Origin: JADGNZ01 sp963715895
GTDB lineage: Bacteria > Acidobacteriota > Thermoanaerobaculia > Gp7-AA8
DNA: 64,000 nucleotides
Direction: 5' to 3'
NCBI GenBank assembly: GCA_963715895.1
Contig: OY970284.1
Span: forward strand, 2,418,001 to 2,482,000
In this document: positions 24,764 to 33,550 of the stretch, piece after piece
How the letters are laid out: every line of letters starts with the position of its first letter
How positions within the stretch are numbered: the stretch's first letter is position 1
Program-made: the position numbers and the translations under genes
The notes under the pieces: model-generated
The model's database searches: none
The model's input: the letters and a program-made list of their open reading frames with translations, nothing else
What the model was told of the DNA's origin: nothing

Positions 24764-25621
24764 GTGGTTACGCGCGCTCTTCCGGAAGCCGAGCAGCAGG
24801 AGAAAGTCGATCTCGAGGCGATCGAGGTGGATCTGCTCACCCAAGGCATTTACCAGCACTACGGTTTCGACTTCCGCGACTACTCGCTCCCGTCGCTCCG
24901 GCGCCGGCTTTGGAAGCGGGTCTATGCCGAGGGGTTGTCCACCATCTCCGCGCTGCAAGACAAGGTCCTGCACGACCCGGCCTGCATGGAGCGGCTGCTG
25001 CTCGATTTGTCGATCAATACGACGGCCATGTTCCGCGACCCGTCGTTCTACCTCTCCTTCCGGCAGAAGATCGTCCCGCTGCTGCGCACCTATCCCTTCG
25101 TCCGCATCTGGCACGCCGGCTGTTCCACCGGGGAGGAGGTCTATTCGATGGCCATCCTTCTGCAGGAGGAAGGGCTGTACGAGCGCAGCCGGATCTACGC
25201 GACGGACATCAACGAGGCCGTTCTGCAGCGCGCCAAGGACGGCATTTTTCCGTTGAGCTCGATGCAGGAGAACACGGCCAACTACATCGCCGCGGGCGGG
25301 AAGGGGACGTTCTCCGAGTACTACACGGCGCGCTACGACTACGCGCTGTTCCGGCCGGCGCTGCGCGAGAACGTCGTCTTCGCCCAGCACAACCTGGTCA
25401 CCGACGCCTCATTCAATCACTTCAACGTCATCTTCTGCCGCAACGTCCTGATCTACTTCAACAATCAACTCCAGGACCGCGTGCAGGAGCTCTTTCTCAA
25501 CAGCATGGAGCTTTTCGGCATCCTCGGACTGGGCAAGAAGGAGACCATCCGTTACACAGCGGTGACGGATCACTACGAGGAGCTGGATGCCGCGGAGAGG
25601 CTGTATCGGAGGATTCGGTGA
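24764..25621 (+). CDS. cheR: CheR-type protein-glutamate methyltransferase
   Basis: 285 residues starting at GTG 24764. An N-terminal helical CheR_N domain (about 20-75) is followed by the SAM-binding domain with WHAGCSTGEEVYSMA (near 117-131), YATDINEAVLQRA, and VIFCRNVLIYFN (near 228-239). All are conserved in CheR, which methylates Glu side chains of receptors with SAM. It lies upstream of a stand-alone CheB and a hybrid kinase in the same direction, but no chemoreceptor or CheA/CheW is here. An alternative, non-chemotactic signalling module is more likely. Confidence 0.88.
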   Translation: MVTRALPEAEQQEKVDLEAIEVDLLTQGIYQHYGFDFRDYSLPSLRRRLWKRVYAEGLSTISALQDKVLHDPACMERLLLDLSINTTAMFRDPSFYLSFRQKIVPLLRTYPFVRIWHAGCSTGEEVYSMAILLQEEGLYERSRIYATDINEAVLQRAKDGIFPLSSMQENTANYIAAGGKGTFSEYYTARYDYALFRPALRENVVFAQHNLVTDASFNHFNVIFCRNVLIYFNNQLQDRVQELFLNSMELFGILGLGKKETIRYTAVTDHYEELDAAERLYRRIR

Positions 25622-25627
25622 AAAGCG

Positions 25628-25730
25628 GCGCTACGCGCGTTGTCGGTTATCGGTTATCGGTTGATTGTGCTTGCGCGCGTTGTCAGGGAGAAACCAACCG
25701 ACAACCGATAACCGACAACGCGCGCAGCGC
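25628..25730. repeat. Inverted repeat between cheR and cheB (gttatcggttat type)
   Basis: Arms of about 35 bp face each other: GCGCTACGCGCGTTGTCGG, then TTATCGG words, at 25628-25662; the complement, ending CCGACAACGCGCGCAGCGC, is at about 25695-25730. The 30-bp loop ends in GGGAGAAA. It may act as a mRNA hairpin between the two genes. Confidence 0.75.
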
Positions 25731-25741
25731 AGAGGGTCGCC

Positions 25742-26404
25742 ATGCTTGAGCGTCGCCACACCTGGTCTCCGGTGATCGAACGGCGGGACCGCGCAACCAC
25801 GAAACCGCGCAACCGCGTTCCCGAGCTCATCGCCATCGGCTGTTCCCTCGGCGGGATGAACGCGCTGCAGGCAATCCTCAGCCGTCTCACGCACGACTTC
25901 TGTATACCGATCGTGGTCGCACAACACCGGCACCGGAGGTCGAGCGACGCGCTGGCGGCGTACTTCCGCAGGCAGACGGACCTGGAAGTCGTCGACGCCG
26001 AGGACAAACAATGGATCGAGCCCGGGCACGTCTATCTGGCGCCGGCCGACTATCACCTGTTCGTCGAGCGCAATGGCGCGCGGGGAGAGCTGAGCCTTTC
26101 GGTCGACGACGCCGTGCGCCACTCCCGGCCGTCGATCGACGTCCTCTTCGAATCAGCCGCGGAGGCCTACGGCAACCGGCTGCTCGGCATCGTCCTCACC
26201 GGCGCCAATGACGACGGCGCGCGCGGGGCGGCCAGGATCAAAGCGCTCGGCGGCATCGTCATCGCGCAGGATCCCGCGACGGCGGAAGCCCCGGCGATGC
26301 CCTGCGCCACGATCGACGCCGTGCAAGTGGATCGAATCTTGCGTCTTGAAGAGATTGCCCCATTCCTGATCGAGGTCTGCCAAGCCTCCTTGAGCCATTC
26401 ATGA
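25742..26404 (+). CDS. cheB: CheB-type protein-glutamate methylesterase (no receiver domain)
   Basis: 220 residues comprising only the CheB catalytic domain. The Ser is in GCSLGG near residue 36, a conserved His is in VVAQHRHRRSS, and the Asp is in LTGANDDGARG near residue 160; VYLAPADYHL is also conserved. It removes methyl groups added by CheR. There is no N-terminal receiver domain, so control must come from elsewhere. The first 25 codons read through the family C repeat (RRDRATTKPRNR), so the native N-terminus has been replaced or extended. The stop overlaps the next ATG. Confidence 0.85.
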   Translation: MLERRHTWSPVIERRDRATTKPRNRVPELIAIGCSLGGMNALQAILSRLTHDFCIPIVVAQHRHRRSSDALAAYFRRQTDLEVVDAEDKQWIEPGHVYLAPADYHLFVERNGARGELSLSVDDAVRHSRPSIDVLFESAAEAYGNRLLGIVLTGANDDGARGAARIKALGGIVIAQDPATAEAPAMPCATIDAVQVDRILRLEEIAPFLIEVCQASLSHS

Positions 26405-27984
26405 CGCCCGCTCCCGACGAAAATGTGAACATCCTGCTGGTCGACGACCAGGAGAGCAATCTGCTCGCGCTGGAGTCGATCCTCGACGGCATGAATCTCA
26501 ATCTTGTCCGGGCGGAATCGGGCCGTGCCGCCCTTCGGGCTCTTCTGGACCGCGAATTCGCGGTGATCCTGCTCGACGTGCAGATGCCCAACCTCGACGG
26601 CTTCGAGACGGCAAGCCTCATCCGCGAGCGCGACAAATCGCGCGGAACTCCGATCATCTTTCTCACGGCCCTGAGCCGCAGCGAGACGCATGTCTTCCGC
26701 GGCTACGAGTTGGGGGCCGTCGACTACATCTTCAAGCCGTACCAGGCGGAGATCCTTCGCTACAAGGTCAACGTCTTCGTCGAGCTGTTCCGGAAGACGC
26801 AGGCCCTCACGCGGCAGGCGCACGAGCTGAAACGCCTCAGCCGTCAGAACGAATTGATCCTGAACGCGGCCGCGGAAGGAGTGTTCGGCGTCACCCCCGA
26901 CGGCAGGGCCACGTTCGTCAACCCGGCAGCGGCCAGGATGATCGGCCACAGCGCCTCCGACGTGATCGGACACGAAGTCCACCCGCTGATTCATCCATCG
27001 TTCCCGGGCGTCTCGACGTGCGACGTCGCGCGCTGCCCGCTCGACGCCGCGCTGCACGGCAATCGGGTGCGCGACGAGATCGTCGACACGTTCTTCCGCG
27101 ACGACGGGACCAGTTTTCCGGTCGAGTTCTGCGCCTCGCCGATGCTCGATGACGAGGGGAACACCGTCGGCTCCGTCATCACGTTCCGCGACGTGACGGA
27201 GAAGCGCGCCGCGGCTGCCGCGGCCGAAAACGAACGGCGCTACCGGGAGGCCGAGGCGCAGAACCGCGCCAAAGACAACTTCCTGGCCACGCTCTCGCAC
27301 GAACTGCGCACCCCGATGACCTCGATCCTCGGCTGGGTGCAGTTTCTCCGCTCCGGCGACTACTCCCCCGACGAGCTTCGCGAGGCGCTGCACATGATCG
27401 AGAACAGCGCCCAGCTGCAGAAGCGGCTGATCGACGACATGCTCGACGTCTCACGCATCATCCTCGGCAAGTTCCAGGTCGACCTGCGGCCGACGCATCT
27501 GTCGGAGATCGTCGAAGCGGCTGTCACGAACGCGCGACCCGACGCCGCCGAACGCGGCGTCCGCCTGACCTCGGAAGTCGTCCGTCCGCCCGAGGACGTC
27601 GTCGAAGCCGACGCCGGGCGAATCCAGCAGGTCATCGGCAACATTCTCTCGAACGCCATCAAGTTCACGCCGCCGGGCAAGCAGGTCGACCTGCGCCTGG
27701 AGCGCGTCGATCACATGCTGCAGATCAGCGTGCTCGACGAAGGGGAGGGCATCGAGCCGTCCTTCCTCCCGCACGTCTTCGAGCGGCTGCGCCAGGCCGA
27801 CGCTTCCTCCAAGCGCAGCGGCCTCGGCCTCGGCCTAGCCATCGCACGCCACATCATCGACCTCCATCACGGCGATATCCGCGCCGAGTCGGAGGGCTTG
27901 GGCAAAGGGGCGCGGTTCACCGTGACCCTGCCGGTGATCGAGCATGCGCAGGCCATGAGGGAGTCCGCGACATCGATCGCGTAA
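26401..27984 (+). CDS. Sensor kinase with N-terminal receiver and PAS domain
   Basis: 527 residues: a receiver (about 8-125, acceptor Asp in LLDVQMPNLDGFE), a short coiled linker, a PAS/PAC domain (about 155-280, GVFGVTPDGRATFVN), HisKA with His300 in TLSHELRTPMTSIL, and an HATPase (about 400-515, NILSNAIKF and GLGLGLAIARHI). Cytoplasmic. ATG 26401 overlaps the cheB stop (ATGA), so cheR-cheB-kinase form one coupled unit. The layout recalls CheB/CheR/PAS-kinase systems of stress or developmental signalling. Confidence 0.88.
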   Translation: MTPAPDENVNILLVDDQESNLLALESILDGMNLNLVRAESGRAALRALLDREFAVILLDVQMPNLDGFETASLIRERDKSRGTPIIFLTALSRSETHVFRGYELGAVDYIFKPYQAEILRYKVNVFVELFRKTQALTRQAHELKRLSRQNELILNAAAEGVFGVTPDGRATFVNPAAARMIGHSASDVIGHEVHPLIHPSFPGVSTCDVARCPLDAALHGNRVRDEIVDTFFRDDGTSFPVEFCASPMLDDEGNTVGSVITFRDVTEKRAAAAAAENERRYREAEAQNRAKDNFLATLSHELRTPMTSILGWVQFLRSGDYSPDELREALHMIENSAQLQKRLIDDMLDVSRIILGKFQVDLRPTHLSEIVEAAVTNARPDAAERGVRLTSEVVRPPEDVVEADAGRIQQVIGNILSNAIKFTPPGKQVDLRLERVDHMLQISVLDEGEGIEPSFLPHVFERLRQADASSKRSGLGLGLAIARHIIDLHHGDIRAESEGLGKGARFTVTLPVIEHAQAMRESATSIA

Positions 27985-27990
27985 CCCAGT

Positions 27991-28626
27991 TCACAACAAC
28001 GTACACGCCTCCCCAAACGCGAGCCGGGGGTGGCGCGGCTGGAGCTTCGCGGGGTCGCCGTAGCCGAGGTTGATGAGGAAGTTCGACTTCACATGTCCCT
28101 CGGGGAAGAACTCCTGATCACAACTCTCGCACTCGCGGCCGGCATCGAAGAACTCCCGGTCGAGCAAGGCGTTGTCGAAACCCGACATCGGGCCGCAGTC
28201 GAGCCCGAGGGCGCGTGCGGCGATGATCAGATACGCGCCCTGGAGCGATGAATTGCGCCGCGCCGTCATCTCGACGAGCTGGGGATTCGACGCGAACATC
28301 TCGCGCATCGACGGACTGTGCGGAAAGAGCCGCGGCAGCTTCTCGTAGAACTTCAGGTCGTAGGCGACGACCACCGTCACCGGCGCCGCCATCGTCTTGG
28401 CGACGTTGCCCGGCGCCAGAGTAGGACGAAGGCGCTCCTTCCCCGCTTTCGTGCAGATGAACACGAAGCGCGCAGGACTCGAGTTCGCGCTCGTCGGCCC
28501 CCACTTCATCGTGTCGTAGATCTCCCGTAGCAGTTCATCGCCGACCGGCTTGTCGAGCCATGCGGAATGAGTCCGGGCGTTGCGGAAAATGAGATCGAGA
28601 CACGGTTCGTGGGCGGTTGTCGTCAT
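27991..28626 (-). CDS. rutE: Malonic semialdehyde reductase/nitroreductase (RutE-like)
   Basis: 211 residues from ATG 28626. A RutE/HadB-like nitroreductase with FRNARTHSAWLDKPV near the start, MKWGPTSANSSPARFVF for FMN contacts near residues 48-64, and SLQGAYLIIAARALGLDCGPMSGFD in the second half. RutE reduces malonic semialdehyde to 3-hydroxypropionate in pyrimidine degradation. No other rut genes are nearby, so a more general NAD(P)H-dependent reductase role is equally likely. It converges on the kinase gene with six bases between stops. Upstream, CGGTGC and GCACCG form a 19-bp inverted repeat at about 28638-28656. Confidence 0.75.
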   Translation of the reverse strand: MTTTAHEPCLDLIFRNARTHSAWLDKPVGDELLREIYDTMKWGPTSANSSPARFVFICTKAGKERLRPTLAPGNVAKTMAAPVTVVVAYDLKFYEKLPRLFPHSPSMREMFASNPQLVEMTARRNSSLQGAYLIIAARALGLDCGPMSGFDNALLDREFFDAGRECESCDQEFFPEGHVKSNFLINLGYGDPAKLQPRHPRLAFGEACTLL

Positions 28627-28741
28627 GGATTCGCCTCGGTGCACGTATCGCACCGATCCAGCCATTAGTCTCTGAGCTTCGCGGCAGGCCAATGCTACTG
28701 CGTGGTAAGTGAGCCAATAGGGAGACCAATGTGGCACAGAC

Positions 28742-30096
28742 CACAGTTGTCCAAATTAGGTTAGGAGAATTTGGCCCTCGACGGAAACGCCGGGCTCTGT
28801 AGGATTAGGCAGTTCGACCAAGAACGACCGATCAACAGGAGGCCCAGCGTTGAGTGCATTTTCTAGCGTATTCGGACAGATTCTCAAGTTGTTTCCCCGG
28901 GCAGAGTTCGAGCAGTTGGTTCGAGAGGCCAAGGCCGAGAGGCACGCTCGAGGGTTCACCTGTTGGCAGCAGTTCGTGGCGATGCTGTTTTGCCAGTTGG
29001 GCAAGGCCCAATCGCTTCGTGAGATATGCCAGGGACTGGCCTCGGTGGAAGGGAAGCTCAATCACCTCGGTATCGAGGAGGCGCCGAACAAGTCCACCCT
29101 TTCCTACGCAAACGCCCACCGGCCGTGGGAGTTGTACCAGCTCGTTTTCGAGCAGATGTATCAGCGCTGCCGTCAGATTGCACCGAAGCATAAGCTGCGG
29201 TTCAAGAACCCGTTGCTGTCGATCGACGCAACCGTGATCGAGCTTTGCGCGAGCCTGTTTGACTGGGCTCACTACAAGCAGACCAAGGGAGCGGTGAAGC
29301 TTCACATGATTCTCGATCACAACGGGCTGCTACCGAGCTTCTGCCTCATCACCGAAGCCCGAAAGTACGACGTGACAGTGGCTCGGGACTGGGATTTCCC
29401 AGCCGGTACGATCATCGCTTTCGATCGTGGATACATCGACTTCCGCTGGTTTCGCTCACTCGACCAACGCGGCATCTTCTTCGTCACGCGACTCAAACGA
29501 CGGACGACCTATTCTGTGGTCAAAGAGAACCCCATTCCTCAGAAGGGCGGCGTTCTTCGCGATGCCACCATCCAGCTGACCAGCCGGCAACTCAGAGGCG
29601 GTTCCTCTCCACTTCTTCGCTTGGTCGAGTATCGCGCTCAGGACGGCCGGACCTATGAGTTTCTCACCAACCATCTGAGCTTCGGACCAACCACCATCGC
29701 TGCCATCTATGAACAGCGATGGCAGATCGAGTCGTTTTTTAAAGCCATCAAGCAGAACCTGCGCATCAAGACCTTCGTGGGGACCTCCGCGAATGCTCTT
29801 CACATCCAGGTCTGGACGGCTCTGATCGCCATCCTCACGCTTCGGTACCTCAAGCTACGCTCCACGTTCGGATGGGCTCTGTCGAATCTGCTCGCCATCT
29901 TGCGGTTCAACCTGTTCGCTTACCGCGATCTGTGGTCCTGGCTCAACGACCCGTTCACTCCACCGCCTCTCCCTCCACCCGCTCAACTCTCCCTCAATTT
30001 GGACAGCATCTGAGGGGGTCGATCTCACTTCCCGTCAAAAATGACTCGTACGCTCAGCAGAACCGGCCGTTTCTCAACCTAATTTGGACAGCTGTG
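28742..30096 (+). mobile_element. IS4-family insertion sequence, copy 1
   Basis: A 1,355-bp element. The termini begin CACAG(T/C), then TGTCCAAATTAGGTT, inverted at the two ends with one mismatch in the first 21 bp. It is flanked by a 9-bp direct duplication, GGCACAGAC, at 28733-28741 and 30097-30105. That 9-mer is the arm of a family A palindrome. The coding region fills the element. The second copy lies 102 bp downstream. Confidence 0.92.
28850..30013 (+). CDS. IS4-family DDE transposase, copy 1
   Basis: 387 residues from TTG 28850, preceded by AGGAGG with seven-base spacing. The N-terminal helical DNA-binding region is followed by the DDE core: LSIDATVIEL (first Asp), IIAFDRGYIDF (second Asp), and the YREK motif YEQRWQIESFFKAIKQ with the catalytic Glu. 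This layout defines the IS4 group. It is identical in protein sequence to the copy at 30307. The start codon is unusual but well placed, and the low-efficiency TTG may limit expression. Confidence 0.92.
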   Translation: MSAFSSVFGQILKLFPRAEFEQLVREAKAERHARGFTCWQQFVAMLFCQLGKAQSLREICQGLASVEGKLNHLGIEEAPNKSTLSYANAHRPWELYQLVFEQMYQRCRQIAPKHKLRFKNPLLSIDATVIELCASLFDWAHYKQTKGAVKLHMILDHNGLLPSFCLITEARKYDVTVARDWDFPAGTIIAFDRGYIDFRWFRSLDQRGIFFVTRLKRRTTYSVVKENPIPQKGGVLRDATIQLTSRQLRGGSSPLLRLVEYRAQDGRTYEFLTNHLSFGPTTIAAIYEQRWQIESFFKAIKQNLRIKTFVGTSANALHIQVWTALIAILTLRYLKLRSTFGWALSNLLAILRFNLFAYRDLWSWLNDPFTPPPLPPPAQLSLNLDSI

Positions 30097-30198
30097 GGCA
30101 CAGACACTCTTGTCTGTGCCGGATCTCGCCACGACCCAAGACGCAAGCCCTCAGCGGCGGGCGGCTCCGGCCGGGGCACAGACAAGAGTGTCTGTGCC
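30097..30198. repeat. Family A palindrome pair between the two IS copies
   Basis: 30097-30120 (loop CTCT) and 30175-30198 (loop AGAG) are intact GGCACAGACA-N4-TGTCTGTGCC hairpins separated by 54 bp. The left arm of the first hairpin is the target duplication of IS copy 1. The right arm of the second is that of IS copy 2. Removing both elements restores one ordinary inverted pair with AATGT and ACATT on the outside. Confidence 0.92.
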
Positions 30199-31553
30199 CA
30201 CAGTTGTCCAAATTAGGTTAGGAGAATTTGGCCCTCGACGGAAACGCCGGGCTCTGTAGGATTAGGCAGTTCGACCAAGAACGACCGATCAACAGGAGGC
30301 CCAGCGTTGAGTGCATTTTCTAGCGTATTCGGACAGATTCTCAAGTTGTTTCCCCGGGCAGAGTTCGAGCAGTTGGTTCGAGAGGCCAAGGCCGAGAGGC
30401 ACGCTCGAGGGTTCACCTGTTGGCAGCAGTTCGTGGCGATGCTGTTTTGCCAGTTGGGCAAGGCCCAATCGCTTCGTGAGATATGCCAGGGACTGGCCTC
30501 GGTGGAAGGGAAGCTCAATCACCTCGGTATCGAGGAGGCGCCGAACAAGTCCACCCTTTCCTACGCAAACGCCCACCGGCCGTGGGAGTTGTACCAGCTC
30601 GTTTTCGAGCAGATGTATCAGCGCTGCCGTCAGATTGCACCGAAGCATAAGCTGCGGTTCAAGAACCCGTTGCTGTCGATCGACGCAACCGTGATCGAGC
30701 TTTGCGCGAGCCTGTTTGACTGGGCTCACTACAAGCAGACCAAGGGAGCGGTGAAGCTTCACATGATTCTCGATCACAACGGGCTGCTACCGAGCTTCTG
30801 CCTCATCACCGAAGCCCGAAAGTACGACGTGACAGTGGCTCGGGACTGGGATTTCCCAGCCGGTACGATCATCGCTTTCGATCGTGGATACATCGACTTC
30901 CGCTGGTTTCGCTCACTCGACCAACGCGGCATCTTCTTCGTCACGCGACTCAAACGACGGACGACCTATTCTGTGGTCAAAGAGAACCCCATTCCTCAGA
31001 AGGGCGGCGTTCTTCGCGATGCCACCATCCAGCTGACCAGCCGGCAACTCAGAGGCGGTTCCTCTCCACTTCTTCGCTTGGTCGAGTATCGCGCTCAGGA
31101 CGGCCGGACCTATGAGTTTCTCACCAACCATCTGAGCTTCGGACCAACCACCATCGCTGCCATCTATGAACAGCGATGGCAGATCGAGTCGTTTTTTAAA
31201 GCCATCAAGCAGAACCTGCGCATCAAGACCTTCGTGGGGACCTCCGCGAATGCTCTTCACATCCAGGTCTGGACGGCTCTGATCGCCATCCTCACGCTTC
31301 GGTACCTCAAGCTACGCTCCACGTTCGGATGGGCTCTGTCGAATCTGCTCGCCATCTTGCGGTTCAACCTGTTCGCTTACCGCGATCTGTGGTCCTGGCT
31401 CAACGACCCGTTCACTCCACCGCCTCTCCCTCCACCCGCTCAACTCTCCCTCAATTTGGACAGCATCTGAGGGGGTCGATCTCACTTCCCGTCAAAAATG
31501 ACTCGTACGCTCAGCAGAACCGGCCGTTTCTCAACCTAATTTGGACAGCTGTG
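30199..31553 (+). mobile_element. IS4-family insertion sequence, copy 2
   Basis: A second 1,355-bp copy, same orientation, with the same termini as copy 1. Its 9-bp duplication is GTCTGTGCC at 30190-30198 and 31554-31562, the reverse complement of the copy 1 duplication and the other arm of the same palindrome family. The distinct duplications show two separate insertion events rather than one tandem duplication. Confidence 0.92.
30307..31470 (+). CDS. IS4-family DDE transposase, copy 2
   Basis: Same 387-residue protein, TTG start and AGGAGG as the copy at 28850, with no amino acid difference, so both copies are recent and probably active. The two Asp residues and the YREK Glu are intact. 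Confidence 0.92.
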   Translation: MSAFSSVFGQILKLFPRAEFEQLVREAKAERHARGFTCWQQFVAMLFCQLGKAQSLREICQGLASVEGKLNHLGIEEAPNKSTLSYANAHRPWELYQLVFEQMYQRCRQIAPKHKLRFKNPLLSIDATVIELCASLFDWAHYKQTKGAVKLHMILDHNGLLPSFCLITEARKYDVTVARDWDFPAGTIIAFDRGYIDFRWFRSLDQRGIFFVTRLKRRTTYSVVKENPIPQKGGVLRDATIQLTSRQLRGGSSPLLRLVEYRAQDGRTYEFLTNHLSFGPTTIAAIYEQRWQIESFFKAIKQNLRIKTFVGTSANALHIQVWTALIAILTLRYLKLRSTFGWALSNLLAILRFNLFAYRDLWSWLNDPFTPPPLPPPAQLSLNLDSI

Positions 31554-31617
31554 GTCTGTGCCACATTGGTCCCTGGTTTCCGGCACCAACGGACAACGCG
31601 GCGCGAAGCGCCGCGCC

Positions 31618-33006
31618 TTACTCCGCTGTTGCGATCTGGTATTGCTCGATCTTCCCGTCCGGCATGATGAAGGTCGTCAGGCGCAGCGTCTTGTTCGGGA
31701 ACTTGATCCGGTAGCGGCGAAGGGTCATGCCGCCGCGGAGGGACTGGGCGGCCTGGACGAACTCCTGCGGGACGCCGAGGGGGGCGAGGCTGGAGGCAAA
31801 GTCCTTGATGGCCTGATCGTCGAAATAGGCGTTTGCGTTGGAGGTGAATTGCGTCCGGTCGAGGCGGCCTTTTTGGAGCTCGTCGAAGATCTCGTGCATC
31901 TGCTCGGTCGTCTTCGGCGTGGCCGGGTCGGTTGAGGCGAAGATCGTTTTGGAGATGCCGGCGGCGATCTGTTCCGAGGCGCCGGTGGCGTCGAGATTCG
32001 TCAGGACGGCGATGGCCACGCGATCGTCGGGATAGACCTCGTTACGCGCGGTGAAGCCGGAAACCTCGCCGCCGTGCGAGAGGATGCGCCGACCGTCGGC
32101 CATGCCGATGCCGACGCCGAGGCCGTAGTGGGAGCCGACGCCGTTGTTCAGCTCCACCTCGGTCTCCAGAACCCGATACGACTCCGGTTTCAGGATAGTC
32201 TGATCGATCACCGAGATATCCCACAGCGCCAGGTCATGCGCGGTCATGGCCAGCTCGCCCGCGGCAAACATCCATCCGCGTCCTTCTTTCGGAGCGGGAC
32301 GGAGCGGTCCGAGCGCGTAGCGGAGATAGCGCATCGGATCCTCGGGGCCGAGGGGAGCGGCATCGGTGTTGGAGACGGTGGTCATCTTGAGAGGGACGAA
32401 GACCCGTTTCTGCAGGTAGTCCAGCAGCGGCATGCCGGCCACCTTCTCGGCGATCATTCCGGCGATCACGTAGTTGGTATTGCTGTATTGCCACTTCGCG
32501 CCCGGCTCGAAGTCGAGGGCCTTCTTCGCCCAGCCTGCCGCGATCTCCGGCGCCGTCACCGGCTGCATCATCATCGGCATGACGTAATCCTGCGGCCAGA
32601 AATCCTGATAGCCGGAGGTCATCGAGAGGATCTGGCGGATGGTGACGTCGCCTGCGCGCGTGAGGTCGGGCAGCCAGCGGATGACCTTGTCATCGAGCGA
32701 GAGTTTGCCCTCCTCGGCGAGCATGAGGATCGCGGTGGCCGTGAATTGCTTGCTGATCGAGCCGATCGAGTAGCGCATCTGCGGCGACGCAGGCAGCTTC
32801 GTCTCCAGGTTCGCGATTCCGTACGCGTGTGTGTAAACGATCTTTCCATCGCGGACGACGGCGATCGACGCGCTCGGCGCGCCGGTCTTTGCAAGGATGT
32901 CGGCAGCAGACTTGTCGATGCTGGCCCGCATCTCGGCGGGCAACTCCTGCGCGTGCAGGGCGGCGGTGAGGGCGAAGGCGAGGAGTGCGGTAACGATTCT
33001 GCGCAT
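31618..33006 (-). CDS. Secreted serine hydrolase, beta-lactamase/PBP-like (class C fold)
   Basis: 462 residues from ATG 33006 with a signal peptide, MRRIVTALLAFALTAALHAQ. The beta-lactamase family motifs are present: SxxK (SISK in SIGSISKQFTA, near residue 84), YxN (YSNTN, near 177) and SHGGEVSGF in place of KTG (near 302). About 110 extra C-terminal residues form a separate small domain. Such proteins include D-aminopeptidases, esterases and PBP4*-type peptidases. Beta-lactam resistance should not be assumed. It acts in the periplasm or outside the cell. The stop lies 56 bp from IS copy 2. Confidence 0.85.
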   Translation of the reverse strand: MRRIVTALLAFALTAALHAQELPAEMRASIDKSAADILAKTGAPSASIAVVRDGKIVYTHAYGIANLETKLPASPQMRYSIGSISKQFTATAILMLAEEGKLSLDDKVIRWLPDLTRAGDVTIRQILSMTSGYQDFWPQDYVMPMMMQPVTAPEIAAGWAKKALDFEPGAKWQYSNTNYVIAGMIAEKVAGMPLLDYLQKRVFVPLKMTTVSNTDAAPLGPEDPMRYLRYALGPLRPAPKEGRGWMFAAGELAMTAHDLALWDISVIDQTILKPESYRVLETEVELNNGVGSHYGLGVGIGMADGRRILSHGGEVSGFTARNEVYPDDRVAIAVLTNLDATGASEQIAAGISKTIFASTDPATPKTTEQMHEIFDELQKGRLDRTQFTSNANAYFDDQAIKDFASSLAPLGVPQEFVQAAQSLRGGMTLRRYRIKFPNKTLRLTTFIMPDGKIEQYQIATAE

Positions 33007-33120
33007 GGCGCGGGATTCTAATGGACGTTGCATCCTGAGGCGGCGGCAGCCCCGGCAGAGCGCGCCGAAGGACCCCAACCTGAAACCCGGACGGGCGGCG
33101 GAATGTCGACTAACCCTCGA

Positions 33121-33437
33121 CTAACCCGCATTTCTCACAGCATTGCTTCGCTTCTTGTCACGCCCTTTCGTCGAGAGCCTTCTCCTCCCGCGGTTTTTTG
33201 CGGGAGGAGAAGGTGCCGACAGGCGGATGAGGAGGGCGTATACGCGTCAGAAACGATTCTCGCGTCGTTGGCCGAACGGCGCTTGAAAGCACGAATCGCG
33301 CGCGAATAACGCACGCGTGAATGCCCCCTCATCCGCCTGTCGGCACCTTCTCCCCCGCAAGAAACCGCGGGGGAGAAGGCCCTCGACGGTAACAGAGTGC
33401 CGACGATTTACGTGAGAGTGTGAGAAATGCGGGCTAA
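33121..33437. repeat. About 300-bp inverted-repeat element (family F), copy 1
   Basis: The ends read CCCGCATTTCTCACA and its complement TGTGAGAAATGCGGG. Inside, two arms of about 55 bp (CCTTCTCC... hairpin ...GGTGCCGACAGGCGGATGAG, with complements) surround a core that includes CGCGCGAATAACGCACGCG. No coding capacity is evident. A second copy lies at 55542-55852. Non-autonomous MITE-like structure. Confidence 0.85.
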
Positions 33438-33550
33438 TCCGCCACCCAACCGGGATACAACTTGGGGGTCCTTCGACCGTCCTGCGCCGCGCAATCGCTT
33501 TCGCGATTACGCGGCTCCGGCGGCTCAGGATGACAGTGTTCGGATCGTGT

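Noticed and set aside
23708..25390. A 560-residue minus-strand protein spanning the cheR region
   Set aside because: Only the part from 23708 to 24640 has membrane helices and a ribosome binding site; the rest lies opposite cheR and is a shadow.
28742..31553. Composite transposon formed by the two IS copies
   Set aside because: Only 102 bp of palindromic repeat lies between them, and each copy has its own 9-bp duplication, showing independent insertions.
31618..33006. Beta-lactam resistance gene
   Set aside because: The SxxK, YxN and HxG motifs fit the wider serine hydrolase/PBP-like family; the HGGE form and extra C-terminal domain give no specific evidence for beta-lactam hydrolysis.
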